Shown here piece after piece: positions 1 through 8,997 of a stretch of DNA of 64,000 bases. Each line of letters opens with the position of its first letter. The stretch's first letter is position 1. This DNA is from Chloroflexus aggregans DSM 9485 (lineage in GTDB: Bacteria; Chloroflexota; Chloroflexia; Chloroflexales; Chloroflexaceae), in NCBI RefSeq assembly GCF_000021945.1, contig NC_011831.1, positions 4,353,353 through 4,417,352 on the forward strand, read 5' to 3'. The notes below the pieces were generated by a model. It was not told the DNA's origin and searched no databases. It saw nothing but the letters and a program-made list of their open reading frames with translations. The translations under genes and the position numbers were made by a program.

Positions 1-2
1 CG

Positions 3-212
3 CCCGCCGATGTCGCGCTGATCGTTGAGTTCTTGCAGTGCCGCGATGCGCTGTTTGGCGATGCACGTGTGTCACTGGCCCACCAATTCGCGGCTGTGAT
101 TCGCCGGCGTCTCTCGTTGCCCCCCTCAGAAGGTCATCCTGAACAGTTTCTTGAGCACGTGGTACGTGAATACGAGGTCGCTCAGGCTATGATGGCACGC
201 CAATCGGGGTGA
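3..212 (+). CDS. C-terminal end of an unidentified protein (5' truncated by window edge)
   Basis: An open frame runs from the left edge to a TGA at 210-212 and gives about 69 residues ending in ...YEVAQAMMARQSG. It looks helical and charged (EQFLEHVVREYEVAQAM), but I do not recognise a family. Its last 31 bases overlap the 3' end of miaA on the other strand, so the two genes are convergent. The start and the rest of the protein lie outside the window. Confidence 0.55.
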   Translation, partial: PADVALIVEFLQCRDALFGDARVSLAHQFAAVIRRRLSLPPSEGHPEQFLEHVVREYEVAQAMMARQSG

Positions 213-1072
213 TCGGGCGTCCAGATTTCCAGATTGGGTAAGCGCCGGAACCACATCTCTTGCCGGCGGATGAAGGCATGGGTGTCGAAGCGTAGCCGTT
301 CGATGCAGGTTGTCAGGTCGGCAGTCCCTTCAAAATAGGGCCGGAACTGAATATAACCAAGGCTCGACATTGCCGGCAACGACCAATCGTACCCGCCGGC
401 AAGCAACTCGGCAACTTCGTCAACGAGTCCGGCGGCGATCATGCGCTCAATCCGGGCGTCGGCACGGGCATAGAGTTCGGTGCGTGGCCGGTGCAGCCAG
501 ATCGTGCGCGGGCGAAACGGTGGTGGTTGTCGCTCTTGCAAGCGTGAGATCGGTTCACCGCTCACCAAATAGACTTCGAGTGCTCGGATGACCCGTCGCA
601 CGTTGGTCGGTGGAATCCGCGCCGCGGCCACCGGGTCAACGGCGGCGAGGCGTGCGTGGAGGGTGGCCGGCCCTTCGTGCAGTGCCACCTGTTCAAGCTC
701 GGCGCGTAGCTCAGGTTGGGGCGGAACACGCGGTATCTGCCATCCCTCCAACACGGCCGCTAGATATTGACCGGTACCGCCGACGAGCAACGGTACGTGT
801 CCGCGCGCCTGAATATCGGCAATGGCTGCGAGCGCTAAATCTTGAAACTCGGCCAGCGAAAAGGACTGTTCGGGATCACGAATGTCGATTAAATGGTGCG
901 GTGCGAGCGCTTGTTCGGTGGCGCTTGGTTTGGCAGTGCCGATGTTCATCTTGCGGTAAATTTGGCGCGAATCGGCAGAGACAATCTCGCCATTGATGCG
1001 CTGGGCCCACGCAACCGCTAGTTCGGTTTTGCCGACGGCGGTTGGCCCGACAATGGCAATGAGTTCATTCAC
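182..1072 (-). CDS. miaA: tRNA dimethylallyltransferase MiaA
   Basis: It transfers a dimethylallyl group from DMAPP to N6 of A37 in tRNAs that read UNN codons. The 296-residue length is normal for the family. The P-loop GPTAVGKTELA lies at residues ~9-19. The DSRQIYRKMNIGTAKP segment (catalytic Asp and tRNA-binding residues) is at ~34-49, the LVGGTGQYL motif is at ~96-104, and the C-terminal arginine-rich part (FIRRQEMWFRR) is present. The start is GTG at 1072, because a GTGAGGA Shine-Dalgarno lies six bases upstream; an ATG four bases downstream is out of frame. The gene is divergent from the GNAT acetyltransferase, with a palindrome in the shared promoter region. Confidence 0.96.
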   Translation of the reverse strand: MNELIAIVGPTAVGKTELAVAWAQRINGEIVSADSRQIYRKMNIGTAKPSATEQALAPHHLIDIRDPEQSFSLAEFQDLALAAIADIQARGHVPLLVGGTGQYLAAVLEGWQIPRVPPQPELRAELEQVALHEGPATLHARLAAVDPVAAARIPPTNVRRVIRALEVYLVSGEPISRLQERQPPPFRPRTIWLHRPRTELYARADARIERMIAAGLVDEVAELLAGGYDWSLPAMSSLGYIQFRPYFEGTADLTTCIERLRFDTHAFIRRQEMWFRRLPNLEIWTPDHPDWRAIIA

Positions 1073-1112
1073 CTCGTATCCTCACTCTTGCTCGATGATG
1101 TTATCATTTCTC

Positions 1113-1131
1113 TATAACGCATTGCGTTATA
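1113..1131. promoter_or_regulatory. 19-bp perfect palindrome in the miaA/GNAT divergent region (candidate operator)
   Basis: TATAACGCATTGCGTTATA is a perfect odd palindrome centred on 1122. Each arm holds a TATAAC hexamer, so it could overlap -10 elements on both strands. It lies 41 bp upstream of the miaA start. A symmetric site in a divergent promoter is typical of a dimeric helix-turn-helix regulator; which regulator is unknown. Confidence 0.5.
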
Positions 1132-1158
1132 CAGGATCGACCGGTGTATCATTCTCAT

Positions 1159-1166
1159 GCTACAAT
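1159..1166 (+). promoter_or_regulatory. Extended -10 promoter candidate for the GNAT/hydrolase/trmD unit
   Basis: TGCTACAAT carries the extended -10 TG plus a TACAAT hexamer (1161-1166), about 80 bp before the acetyltransferase start. No good -35 hexamer is seen 17 bp upstream, as is usual for extended -10 promoters. Confidence 0.4.
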
Positions 1167-1253
1167 ACTTCTAGAGCCGTAGCAGTAAGACTACGGCCAC
1201 ATATCGGCTCAGGTGTCGATTGAAGACGTATCTGAGCGAGGCGGGAGGTTTGA

Positions 1254-1847
1254 ATGAACGATCAACGTGGCCACCAATTGAGACCCTCTACCATTACGAC
1301 CCGTGATGGCCGCACGTTACGTGTGCGCAGCCTCACCGCTACCGATGCCGATATACTTGAGCGGATGTTTTACCGCTTATCGCCTGAATCGATCTATCGC
1401 CGCTTTTTTATCGCTGCTGAGCATGCCTCACCGGAGCTGGTGCGTAAATCGGCGCAGCGCCTTGCTGCGATCAAACCTCATCGTGAAGCGGCGTTGGTTG
1501 CATTGGCCGATGAGAACGGGCGTGAGGAGGCCATCGCCGTTGCGCGGTTTGCGCGCTTACCCCATAACCCTAAGGTAGCGGAAGCATCAATATTGGTGCG
1601 TGACGATTATCATGGTCGCGGTGTGGGTCGGGCATTGCTCGAATTGTTGCTGGAGGAAGCGCGCGCAGCTAATCTCGAACGCTTGATCTTTTTGACCCAT
1701 GCCGATAATACTGCTATGATCCGCTTAGCGACCGGGCTTGGGCTGCCGTTCCATGGTCGTCACGCCGATGGTTTGTACGAGATTCATCTGTTATTGCAGC
1801 CGCAGGCTGTGCCAGAATATGCGTTTATCGGCACTGCACGAGGATAA
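1254..1847 (+). CDS. GNAT-family N-acetyltransferase
   Basis: The 197-residue protein has the GNAT fold. Residues ~20-50 (LRVRSLTATDADILERMF) match the N-terminal strand and helix, and VRDDYHGRGVGRALLELLL at ~117-135 is the acetyl-CoA binding motif A with its R/Q-x-x-G-x-G/A loop. The FYRLSPESIYRRFF stretch is characteristic of the small Pat-like GNAT domain found alone or fused to acyl-CoA synthetase-like proteins, so protein-lysine acetylation is possible but not shown. GGGAGG lies six bases before the ATG. The stop is five bases before the next start, which indicates an operon with the hydrolase and trmD. Confidence 0.88.
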   Translation: MNDQRGHQLRPSTITTRDGRTLRVRSLTATDADILERMFYRLSPESIYRRFFIAAEHASPELVRKSAQRLAAIKPHREAALVALADENGREEAIAVARFARLPHNPKVAEASILVRDDYHGRGVGRALLELLLEEARAANLERLIFLTHADNTAMIRLATGLGLPFHGRHADGLYEIHLLLQPQAVPEYAFIGTARG

Positions 1848-1851
1848 TCGT

Positions 1852-2769
1852 ATGACGATCAGAGTAGGTCGCAGTATTGTCCCGATGGCGCTTACCGGCG
1901 CCATCGGTCTGTTAGGTGGGATGGTTGGTCTCGCTTACGCGGTGAGTTGGCGCGTAAGCCCCCCTCCGCGTCGGAGTTATCTCGATAGCTACACGTTTAC
2001 GCCGTGGGAGCTGGGCCTCCCCTACGAGACGGTCGAGTTTCGCAGTAGCGATGGCTTGCGCTTGGTCGGTTGGTGGCTACCGCGACCGGAAACAAATGCG
2101 GTGATTGTGTGTAGCCACGGTCATTCCGGTAGCAAAGACGAGTTGCTCGGTATCGGGAGCTATTGTTGGCGCGCCGGCTACAACGTGCTACTCTTCGATT
2201 ATCGTGGCCGTGGTGAGTCGGATCCGTGGCCGAAGACTTTGGTCAGTCGTGAAGTTGATGATCTGCTTGCCGCGTTGTCGTATGCTCGTCAGCGTGTGCC
2301 CGATGCGTCGATCGGCGTGATCGGTTACTCGATGGGAGCGTCGGTAGCAATTCTGGCTGCCGCTCGTGATCAGTCGGTCAAGGCGCTGGTGGCCGATAGT
2401 GCGTTTACCGCCGGCGATGATATTGTGTCTGATAGCATTGCGAAAGTGCTACCTATTCCGGCGGCCTTGCTCGTGCGGTTGGCCGATGCGATTGTTGACC
2501 GTCGCCACGGCTACCGCTTTAGCCAGGCCCGTCCAATCGACGTTATCGGTCAGATTGCGCCCCGACCGGTGTTTCTAGTCCACGGGACGGACGATTCAGT
2601 CGTGCCGGTCAGCCATAGCCGCCGGTTGTACGCTGCGGCTCGCGAGCCGCGAATCATATGGGAAGTTTCTGGCGCCGAGCATTGCGGCAGCTATTTCGTA
2701 GATCGAGTCGGTTATTGCCGGAGGGTGGTCGAGTTTCTTGATCAGTACCTGCGCAGTGTTGAGGCATAA
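1852..2769 (+). CDS. Membrane-anchored alpha/beta hydrolase
   Basis: A 305-residue alpha/beta hydrolase. One N-terminal membrane segment (about residues 11-30, [20 protein letters not shown]) anchors it. The oxyanion segment [12 protein letters not shown], nucleophile elbow GYSMGAS, Asp in [10 protein letters not shown] and terminal His in GAEHCGSY form the expected Ser-Asp-His triad. The family includes peptidases and esterases such as BAAT/FrsA-like and YqkD-type proteins; the substrate is unknown. I chose ATG 1852 rather than the longer upstream frame because it follows the GNAT stop directly with an AGGA ribosome site. It lies five bases before trmD. Confidence 0.88.
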   Translation: MTIRVGRSIVPMALTGAIGLLGGMVGLAYAVSWRVSPPPRRSYLDSYTFTPWELGLPYETVEFRSSDGLRLVGWWLPRPETNAVIVCSHGHSGSKDELLGIGSYCWRAGYNVLLFDYRGRGESDPWPKTLVSREVDDLLAALSYARQRVPDASIGVIGYSMGASVAILAAARDQSVKALVADSAFTAGDDIVSDSIAKVLPIPAALLVRLADAIVDRRHGYRFSQARPIDVIGQIAPRPVFLVHGTDDSVVPVSHSRRLYAAAREPRIIWEVSGAEHCGSYFVDRVGYCRRVVEFLDQYLRSVEA

Positions 2770-2774
2770 CGGGG

Positions 2775-3542
2775 ATGCGATTCGATATTCTTACCCTCTT
2801 TCCGGCGATGTTTCAGGGGCCGCTGACCGAGAGTATTCTCAAGCGAGCGCAGCAGGCCGGTAAGATTACGATCCATCTGCACGATATTCGTGATTGGGCT
2901 ACCGATCGCCATCGTACCGTTGATGATGCACCCTACGGCGGTGGCGCCGGGATGGTGATGAAGGCCGAGCCGCTGGCCGCGGCGATTCGGGCGGTGCAAG
3001 CTGCCGATGAGCCGGGTGGACCGGTTGTCTTATTGACACCCGATGGCGAACTGTTCAACCAGAGCATTGCCCGCGAGTTAGCTACCTTGCCGCGTTTGAT
3101 CTTGGTCTGTGGTCATTATGAGGGGATTGACGAGCGTGTGCGTGAGCGGCTGGTCGACCGTGAGATCAGTATTGGCGATTATGTGTTGACCGGTGGTGAG
3201 CTGGCGGCAATGGTGGTCGTCGATGCGGTGGCTCGCCTGGTGCCAGGAGTGATCGATAGCGAGTCGATTGTGGAAGAGAGCCACAGTGATTTCTTGCTCG
3301 AATACCCGCACTACACCCGTCCGGCGGTCTGGGAGGGTTTGGCGGTGCCATCGATCTTGCTGTCGGGGCATCACGGTGAGATCGCGCGTTGGCGGCGATC
3401 CGAGCGGCTCCGCCGTACATTGGCCCGCCGGCCCGATCTGCTTGCGCGGGCTGCCGCAGCCGGTGTGTTGACGAAGGCCGACCTGGCGCTGTTGGCGGAG
3501 TGGGGATGGGATGGAATGAGTGAGGGGGGATGGATGAGTTAG
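2775..3542 (+). CDS. trmD: tRNA (guanine-N1)-methyltransferase TrmD
   Basis: It methylates N1 of G37 in tRNA using S-adenosylmethionine bound in a trefoil knot. The start [13 protein letters not shown] is the family N-terminus. The motif [14 protein letters not shown] is at ~55-68, the knot region [15 protein letters not shown] at ~112-126, and [15 protein letters not shown] at ~134-148; [13 protein letters not shown] also matches. At 255 residues it is slightly long. The final residues (GMSEGGWMS) are encoded by sequence resembling the repeat unit that begins immediately after the stop, so the array appears to have supplied the C-terminal codons. It is the last gene of the GNAT-hydrolase-trmD unit. 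Confidence 0.97.
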   Translation: MRFDILTLFPAMFQGPLTESILKRAQQAGKITIHLHDIRDWATDRHRTVDDAPYGGGAGMVMKAEPLAAAIRAVQAADEPGGPVVLLTPDGELFNQSIARELATLPRLILVCGHYEGIDERVRERLVDREISIGDYVLTGGELAAMVVVDAVARLVPGVIDSESIVEESHSDFLLEYPHYTRPAVWEGLAVPSILLSGHHGEIARWRRSERLRRTLARRPDLLARAAAAGVLTKADLALLAEWGWDGMSEGGWMS

Positions 3543-5411
3543 AGGACACGGATTTGACGGATGGGACGGATGAGCACGGATCGGAGGGTGTGATCCGTGT
3601 TAATCCGTTCAATCCGGCTCATCCGTGTGCGCTGGCCGTGAGAGGAGACGGATGGGAGGGGACACGGATGAGTGAGGGGACACGGATGTGACGGATGGGA
3701 CGGATGAGCACGGATCGGAGGGTGTGATCCGTGTTAATCCGTTCAATCCGGCTCATCCGTGTGCGCTGGCCGTGAGAGGAGACGGATGGGAGGGGACACG
3801 GATGAGTGAGGGGACACGGATGGGACGGATTTGACGGATGAGCACGGATCGGAGGGTGTGATCCGTGGTTCTCCGTTCAATCCGGCTCATCCGTGTGCGC
3901 TGGCCGTGAGAGGAGACGGATGGGAGGGGACACGGATGAGTGAGGGGACACGGATGGGACGGATGGGGCGGATGAACACAGATCAGAAGCGTGATCCGTG
4001 TTAATCCGTTCAATCCGGCTCATCCGTGTGCGCTGGCCGTGAGGGGAGACGGATGGGAGGGGACACGGATGAGTGAGGGGACACGGATGTGACGGATGCG
4101 ACGGATGAGCACGGATCGGAGGGTGTGATCCGTGGTTCTCCGTTCAATCCGGCTCATCCGTGTGCGCTGGCCATGAGGGGAGACGGATAGGAGGGGACAC
4201 GGATGAGTGAGGGGACACGGATGGGACGGATGGGGCGGATGAGCACGGATCGGAGGGTGTGATCCGTGGTTCTCCGTTCAATCCGGCTCATCCGTGTGCG
4301 CTGGCCGTGAGGGGAGACGGATGGGAGGGGACACGGATGAGTGAGGGGACACGGATGGGACGGATGGGGCGGATGAACACAGATCAGAAGCGTGATCCGT
4401 GTTAATCCGTTCAATCCGGCTCATCCGTGTGCGCTGGCCGTGAGGGGAGACGGATGGGAGGGGACACGGATGAGTGAGGGGACACGGATGTGACGGATGC
4501 GACGGATGAGCACGGATCGGAGGGTGTGATCCGTGTTAATCCGTTCAATCCGGCTCATCCGTGTGCGCTGGCCATGAGGGGAGACGGATAGGAGGGGACA
4601 CGGATGAGTGAGGGGACACGGATGGGACGGATGGGGCGGATGAGCACGGATCGGAGGGTGTGATCCGTGGTTCTCCGTTCAATCCGGCTCATCCGTGTGC
4701 GCTGGCCGTGAGGGGAGACGGATGGGAGGGGACACGGATGAGTGAGGGGACACGGATGGGACGGATGGGGCGGATGAGCACGGATCGGAGGGTGTGATCC
4801 GTGGTTCTCCGTTCAATCCGGCTCATCCGTGTGCGCTGGCCGTGAGGGGAGACGGATGGGAGGGGACACGGATGAGTGAGGGGACACGGATGAGTGAGGG
4901 GACACGGATGTGACGGATGGGACGGATGAGCACGGATCGGAGGGTGTGATCCGTGGTTCTCCGTTCAATCCGGCTCATCCGTGTACGCTGGCCGTGAGGG
5001 GAGACGGATGGGAGGGGACACGGATGAGTGAGGGGACACGGATGTGACGGATGGGACGGATGAGCACGGATCGGAGGGTGTGATCCGTGTTAATCCGTTC
5101 AATCCGGCTCATCCGTGTGCGCTGGCCGTGAGAGGAGACGGATGGGAGGGGACACGGATGAGTGAGGGGACACGGATGTGACGGATGCGACGGATGAACA
5201 CAGATCAGAAGCGTGATCCGTGTTAATCCGTTCAATCCGGCTCATCCGTGTGCGCTGGCCGTGAGGGGAGACGGATGGGAGGGGACACGGATGAGTGAGG
5301 GGACACGGATGGGACGGATGGGACGGATGAGCACGGATCGGAGGGTGTGATCCGTGTTAATCCGTTCAATCCGGCTCATCCGTGTGCGCTGGCCGCGAGG
5401 GGAGACGGATC
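3543..5411. repeat. Tandem array of ~134-bp units, 14 copies
   Basis: The marker AATCCGGCTCATCCGTGTGC recurs at 3611, 3745, 3879, 4012, 4146, 4280, 4413, 4547, 4681, 4815, 4967, 5101, 5234 and 5368. The period is therefore 133-134 bp, with one 152-bp interval caused by an 18-bp internal duplication near 4870-4905. Each unit is itself built from ACGGATG-like heptamers. It holds a hairpin CACGGATC...GATCCGTG and a longer complement between GACACGGATGAG and CTCATCCGTGTGC. Unit variants (GTTAAT versus GGTTCT after the hairpin) are interspersed. Short minus-strand ORFs of 86 codons inside the array are repeat artefacts. The array fills the gap between trmD and the convergent glycoside-hydrolase-like gene. 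Confidence 0.95.
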
Positions 5412-5421
5412 AGGTGGGGGG

Positions 5422-6687
5422 TTATACCATCTCGGCGCGGTATTCTTGCCAGAGACGGCGTAGTTCGTGAGCCGGATCGCGCCAGAATCGGTCAGGTTCA
5501 ACGGGTAAAGTTGGTAAAGAGTGCTTGACCGGCAGGTTACCGATTACCTCACGCAACGCTTCCCAACCGGCTTTCGGGCGACCGTCTGCGGCCCACAGGC
5601 CCCACGTGCGCACTACCCAACTACGGTCAAATGGCGGTATCTTCCATTGATCTTCAGTAGGATCGACCATTCCCGTCAGCCAGACTGCTGCCGCGCCGGC
5701 CTGCGCTAATGCCGGTAAGGTGTGTTGGATCGCGGTTGCGACGGCTTCTTCATCGGCCAAAAAGGTTCGTGCCGGTTGGGCAAAGATCTCATCGGCCTGC
5801 CAGCCACGGAGTTGAGGCCATGGTGCAGTTGGCCAACCGAGATCGGCGACTACGACTTGGGTGGCAGCGGTATCGTTGACCTCTTCGGCCAACAGGCCGG
5901 CGACTATGGCGTGGAGAAAGCAAGCTGCCTCACCACGGGCCGGTGGTCCTTCACCGAGTGGAGACCATGGCCCAACACTCACGACCACCTCGCCCCCGGC
6001 CATGGCAATATCGTAAGGGCGCAAACCGGCCCGGCTGCTGAGCGTTGCAGCATCGACTTGGCCGAACAAGCGGTTTGCTCCATGCGTGCGAGCGAGCTCG
6101 GCGAGATCGGCCCACCATGCCGCCATATCCCGGTGATCGGTTGGTGGGCGTACCCGCTCCCAGCCGGCAGCGAGCAGCCAGCCGTGAATGGCAGGATGTG
6201 TTGCAAAATTACCGATTACTTCACGCAGGAGATAACGCTGGGCAGACCGCATCTCCGGATCGGTGTAGAGATCACGAACCGGTTCGCGACGGTAAGAGGC
6301 GTTGTCAAGGATGGTTAAAGCCGGCTTGTTTAGCAGCTCGGTCATCGCTTGGGTTGTGAGTGCCTGTGTCGGTATACCGAGTGACCAGTCCGGTAGATGG
6401 AGTACCGGCCCTAACGTCGCACCAAGCAATGAAACGACGATCCGCAGACCGTTTGCCTGCGCAAGATCCAGCCCGCGGTGAAAGCCGTCGAGCGTACTGA
6501 CCGATATCCGTTGTTCACCCGGCTGCACTTCGGCCCAGCGCAGATCAAACCGTACCTGTTGTAACCCGATTTCGCGGGCACGTTGCAGATAGTCGCGTAA
6601 TGCTCCGTGGTCGTAGCTCGACCAACTTGCGGCCAATGCTTGAGGACGTGCCGGCATTGGTGGCCATACTGTGGTTCCGATGTCCAT
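5422..6687 (-). CDS. Glycoside-hydrolase-like TIM-barrel protein
   Basis: A 421-residue protein with the look of a clan A glycoside hydrolase. The N-terminal part AREIGLQQVRFDLRWAEVQPGEQ is the usual strand-2 region, and GFHRGLDLAQANGLRIVVSL follows. HPAIHGWLLAAGWERVRP sits where the W-N-E acid/base motif is expected, and AAAVWLTGMVDP with WGLWAADGRPKAGWEAL is near the C-terminus. No signal peptide is visible, and the canonical NE pair at the acid/base site is replaced (AGWE), so activity is uncertain. No convincing Shine-Dalgarno precedes ATG 6687. The 3' end abuts the tandem array. It could instead be a non-catalytic barrel. Confidence 0.7.
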   Translation of the reverse strand: MDIGTTVWPPMPARPQALAASWSSYDHGALRDYLQRAREIGLQQVRFDLRWAEVQPGEQRISVSTLDGFHRGLDLAQANGLRIVVSLLGATLGPVLHLPDWSLGIPTQALTTQAMTELLNKPALTILDNASYRREPVRDLYTDPEMRSAQRYLLREVIGNFATHPAIHGWLLAAGWERVRPPTDHRDMAAWWADLAELARTHGANRLFGQVDAATLSSRAGLRPYDIAMAGGEVVVSVGPWSPLGEGPPARGEAACFLHAIVAGLLAEEVNDTAATQVVVADLGWPTAPWPQLRGWQADEIFAQPARTFLADEEAVATAIQHTLPALAQAGAAAVWLTGMVDPTEDQWKIPPFDRSWVVRTWGLWAADGRPKAGWEALREVIGNLPVKHSLPTLPVEPDRFWRDPAHELRRLWQEYRAEMV

Positions 6688-6771
6688 AGGCGGTTTGCGT
6701 GTATACTACGGTATGGCGCTAATTGTGTTCGTCCATTGTGCCGTTACCCAATCAGCAACGTCATCTTACCA

Positions 6772-6802
6772 TTGATAGATGTTTGATCGTATAGATTATA
6801 GT
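6772..6802 (+). promoter_or_regulatory. Promoter candidate for the RNA methyltransferase
   Basis: TTGATA at 6772-6777 and TATAGT at 6797-6802 are separated by 19 bp. The predicted start of transcription falls at about the ATG at 6809, and no ribosome site precedes that ATG, so the mRNA may be leaderless. Confidence 0.4.
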
Positions 6803-6808
6803 ATAACA

Positions 6809-7837
6809 ATGTCGCATCGAATTGAAATCGTCGTTCCGTCTGGCTTAGAAGCACTTGCGCGCGCTGAAGCTCAGCGCATCGCCGGTCTCCGGCTCGATCC
6901 GCCGACTGCGAGCGGTGTGATCCAGGCGACAATGCGAGGATCGTTACCGGCGTTGTTCGACCTCCGCTGCGCCACATCGGTTTTCGTCGTTCGCACGTTT
7001 GCGATTCCGCGCCCACGGGCGTTGCTTGGTGATGAGCACCTCCGTGCTGTGCTGGCAATGATTACGATGGTCCAACGTCTCCATCCGGCCGGTACGTTCC
7101 AAACGCTATTCCTTAGTGCTGCCGGTGCCGATAGCAGCGTGTTACAGCGGTTCAAGCACACGCTTAGCGAACGGCTAGGGCTGGCCGTTGGCGCGGAAGA
7201 TGGCGATCTTCTGCTACGGTTACGCCCAAGTGTGCGGTCGGGTTGGGATCTGTTGGTACGCCTGACGCCTCGCCCACTCGCGACCCGACCGTGGCGTGTG
7301 TGTAATCGTGAAGGTGCGTTGAATGGGCCGGTCGCCCATGCGATGGCACTCCTCAGCCGTCCGCATCCAACCGATCGGGTACTTAATATTGGCTGTGGTT
7401 CAGGCACGTTGCTTATCGAACGGCTGTTGATTGGCCCGGCGGTACAGGCACTCGGTTGCGATACCGATCCGGCCGCGCTGGCGTGCGCGTACCGGAATGT
7501 GGCTGCTGCCGGACTTGGGCGTAACGTGTTGTTGTATGACTGGGATGCGCAAGCGCTGCCGTTGCCGACCGCGAGTATGGATGTCATTCTGGCCGATTTA
7601 CCGTTTGGGCATCTGGTTGGCTCCCATACGACGAATCTATCCCTCTATCCGGCCTTATTGCGCGAGGCAGCACGGGTTACACGCGCATCCGGCAGAGCCG
7701 TGCTAATTAGTCACGAAGTGCGCTTGATGGAACGTACCCTTGCCGAACTACCGGTCTGGCATTGTGAGCAACAATTGCGTGTTGATTTGGGTGGTCTCTA
7801 CCCGCGCATCTTTGTGCTCCGCCGGCGTGATGATTGA
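6809..7837 (+). CDS. THUMP/UPF0020-type RNA methyltransferase (N2-guanine class)
   Basis: A 342-residue SAM-dependent methyltransferase. The N-terminal half (~1-170) resembles the THUMP-containing part of Trm14/TrmN/RlmL-like enzymes. The C-terminal half carries motif I LNIGCGSGTLLIE (~191-203) and the catalytic ADLPFGH (~261-267), which is the N/D-P-P-F/Y variant typical of tRNA or 23S rRNA guanine-N2 methyltransferases. The target nucleotide cannot be assigned. A longer reading starting at 6779 adds ten residues, but MSHRIEIVVPSGLE is the natural domain start. The gene is convergent with the coiled-coil protein 27 bp downstream. Confidence 0.85.
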   Translation: MSHRIEIVVPSGLEALARAEAQRIAGLRLDPPTASGVIQATMRGSLPALFDLRCATSVFVVRTFAIPRPRALLGDEHLRAVLAMITMVQRLHPAGTFQTLFLSAAGADSSVLQRFKHTLSERLGLAVGAEDGDLLLRLRPSVRSGWDLLVRLTPRPLATRPWRVCNREGALNGPVAHAMALLSRPHPTDRVLNIGCGSGTLLIERLLIGPAVQALGCDTDPAALACAYRNVAAAGLGRNVLLYDWDAQALPLPTASMDVILADLPFGHLVGSHTTNLSLYPALLREAARVTRASGRAVLISHEVRLMERTLAELPVWHCEQQLRVDLGGLYPRIFVLRRRDD

Positions 7838-7864
7838 GGCAGCAACACGTCTACTTATCGTGGA

Positions 7865-8959
7865 TTACCGGTCTCCGCCACCCAATTCGATGTGGGCTGC
7901 ACGCACCTGCTCCAGTCGCTGACGCAGTGCTATAAATTGCGCATTGAGGGTATCAACCTCGCGCCGTTCTAACTCCATAATCCGTAACAGTTGTGCCTTT
8001 TGCTCCAGCTCGATCCGGTCGGTTGAGCGGGCCAAGCGTTGTTCAATCTCACGGAGCCAACTATCAATTCGTTCGAGCCACGCAGTCAATTGGCGAACAT
8101 ACTGCTCGTCGGTTTCTTGGAGCGCACTCATCCGCTCATCGGCCATTTGCCGCAGCTCTTCCAACCGCTCCTGATTCATGAGAAAACGTTCGGTCGAGAT
8201 ACGTTCAATGCGCTTGATCTCGGCGATAATGTCGGGAAGTTTCGCACCAACCTCTTTAATCTGGGTCGGCAACACCTCGGCAAACAGGTCGATCTGTTGG
8301 CGAATCTCTTCGAGCCGATCGATGCGTGATTTTTGTTCGTCAAGTGATGGTTGTAGATCGGCGATGAGTTGTTGGGATTCCACCGCCATCCGGCGCAGCG
8401 ATTGTTTTTCGACTTGCAACTCATCGTTGATACGCCGCACCTCTTGCAACACGGCAGCATCTGCTTCGCGAAGCCGTTCGAGTTGGAGGGTAAGTTGACG
8501 CTGGCGCTCATCAAGTTCTTTGATCTGCGAAGTCAGACCACCGATTTGACGCTCAAGCTGTTCGATCCGATTAAGCCATCCGGCTAAAAAGTCACGATCC
8601 TGCTTCCGCGCCTCGGCAATCTGCTGGATTTGGGATTGCATATCGCGCAGTGGTCGGACTCCCTCTTCAATCTTCACCAACGCCGCCGCTACTTCTCGCC
8701 GTAATGCGACCACGTCACGCCGAACGAGTTCGTTCGCCTGCGTCACCTCGTTCGTGTGGCGGTCGAAGAGGCTTTGCACTTGCGCAATCGCCCCTTCATT
8801 TTTCCGCACCTGCTCCATTGCCCATTGGTATTTGTTGGTTTGGTCTTTGAGTTGGCGCTGTAATTCATCGATCTGGCTTTGCAGGTAGACTAATTGCGAT
8901 TGCTCTTGCGCCCGCAATCGCTCTTCTTCATATCGTGCTGTCAGGTCCGAGTTTGACAT
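7865..8959 (-). CDS. Coiled-coil protein of unknown function
   Basis: A 364-residue protein that is almost entirely predicted coiled coil, rich in Glu, Gln, Arg and Leu with heptad spacing (for example SQIDELQRQLKDQTNKY, EQLERQIGGLTSQIKEL, EQRLARSTDRIELEQK). It has no signal peptide, membrane segment or catalytic motif. The ATG follows AAGGAG by five bases. It is the last gene of the minus-strand unit deacetylase-hisH-hisA, 38 bp after hisA. A structural or scaffold role is only a guess. Confidence 0.8.
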   Translation of the reverse strand: MSNSDLTARYEEERLRAQEQSQLVYLQSQIDELQRQLKDQTNKYQWAMEQVRKNEGAIAQVQSLFDRHTNEVTQANELVRRDVVALRREVAAALVKIEEGVRPLRDMQSQIQQIAEARKQDRDFLAGWLNRIEQLERQIGGLTSQIKELDERQRQLTLQLERLREADAAVLQEVRRINDELQVEKQSLRRMAVESQQLIADLQPSLDEQKSRIDRLEEIRQQIDLFAEVLPTQIKEVGAKLPDIIAEIKRIERISTERFLMNQERLEELRQMADERMSALQETDEQYVRQLTAWLERIDSWLREIEQRLARSTDRIELEQKAQLLRIMELERREVDTLNAQFIALRQRLEQVRAAHIELGGGDR

Positions 8960-8997
8960 AAATACTCCTTCGTTTGTGTGACTCGGTATGCGTGGTG

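Noticed and set aside
3166-3612. 148-codon minus-strand ORF opposite trmD
   Set aside because: Shadow of trmD codon structure; the plus-strand protein is a clear TrmD.
3753-5235. Three near-identical 86-codon minus-strand ORFs in the 134-bp array
   Set aside because: They recur with the repeat, encode SHPCPLTHPCPLPS-type low-complexity peptides and have no ribosome sites.
6871-7587. 238-codon minus-strand ORF opposite the RNA methyltransferase
   Set aside because: Arg/Ser-rich shadow frame; the plus strand has SAM and catalytic motifs.
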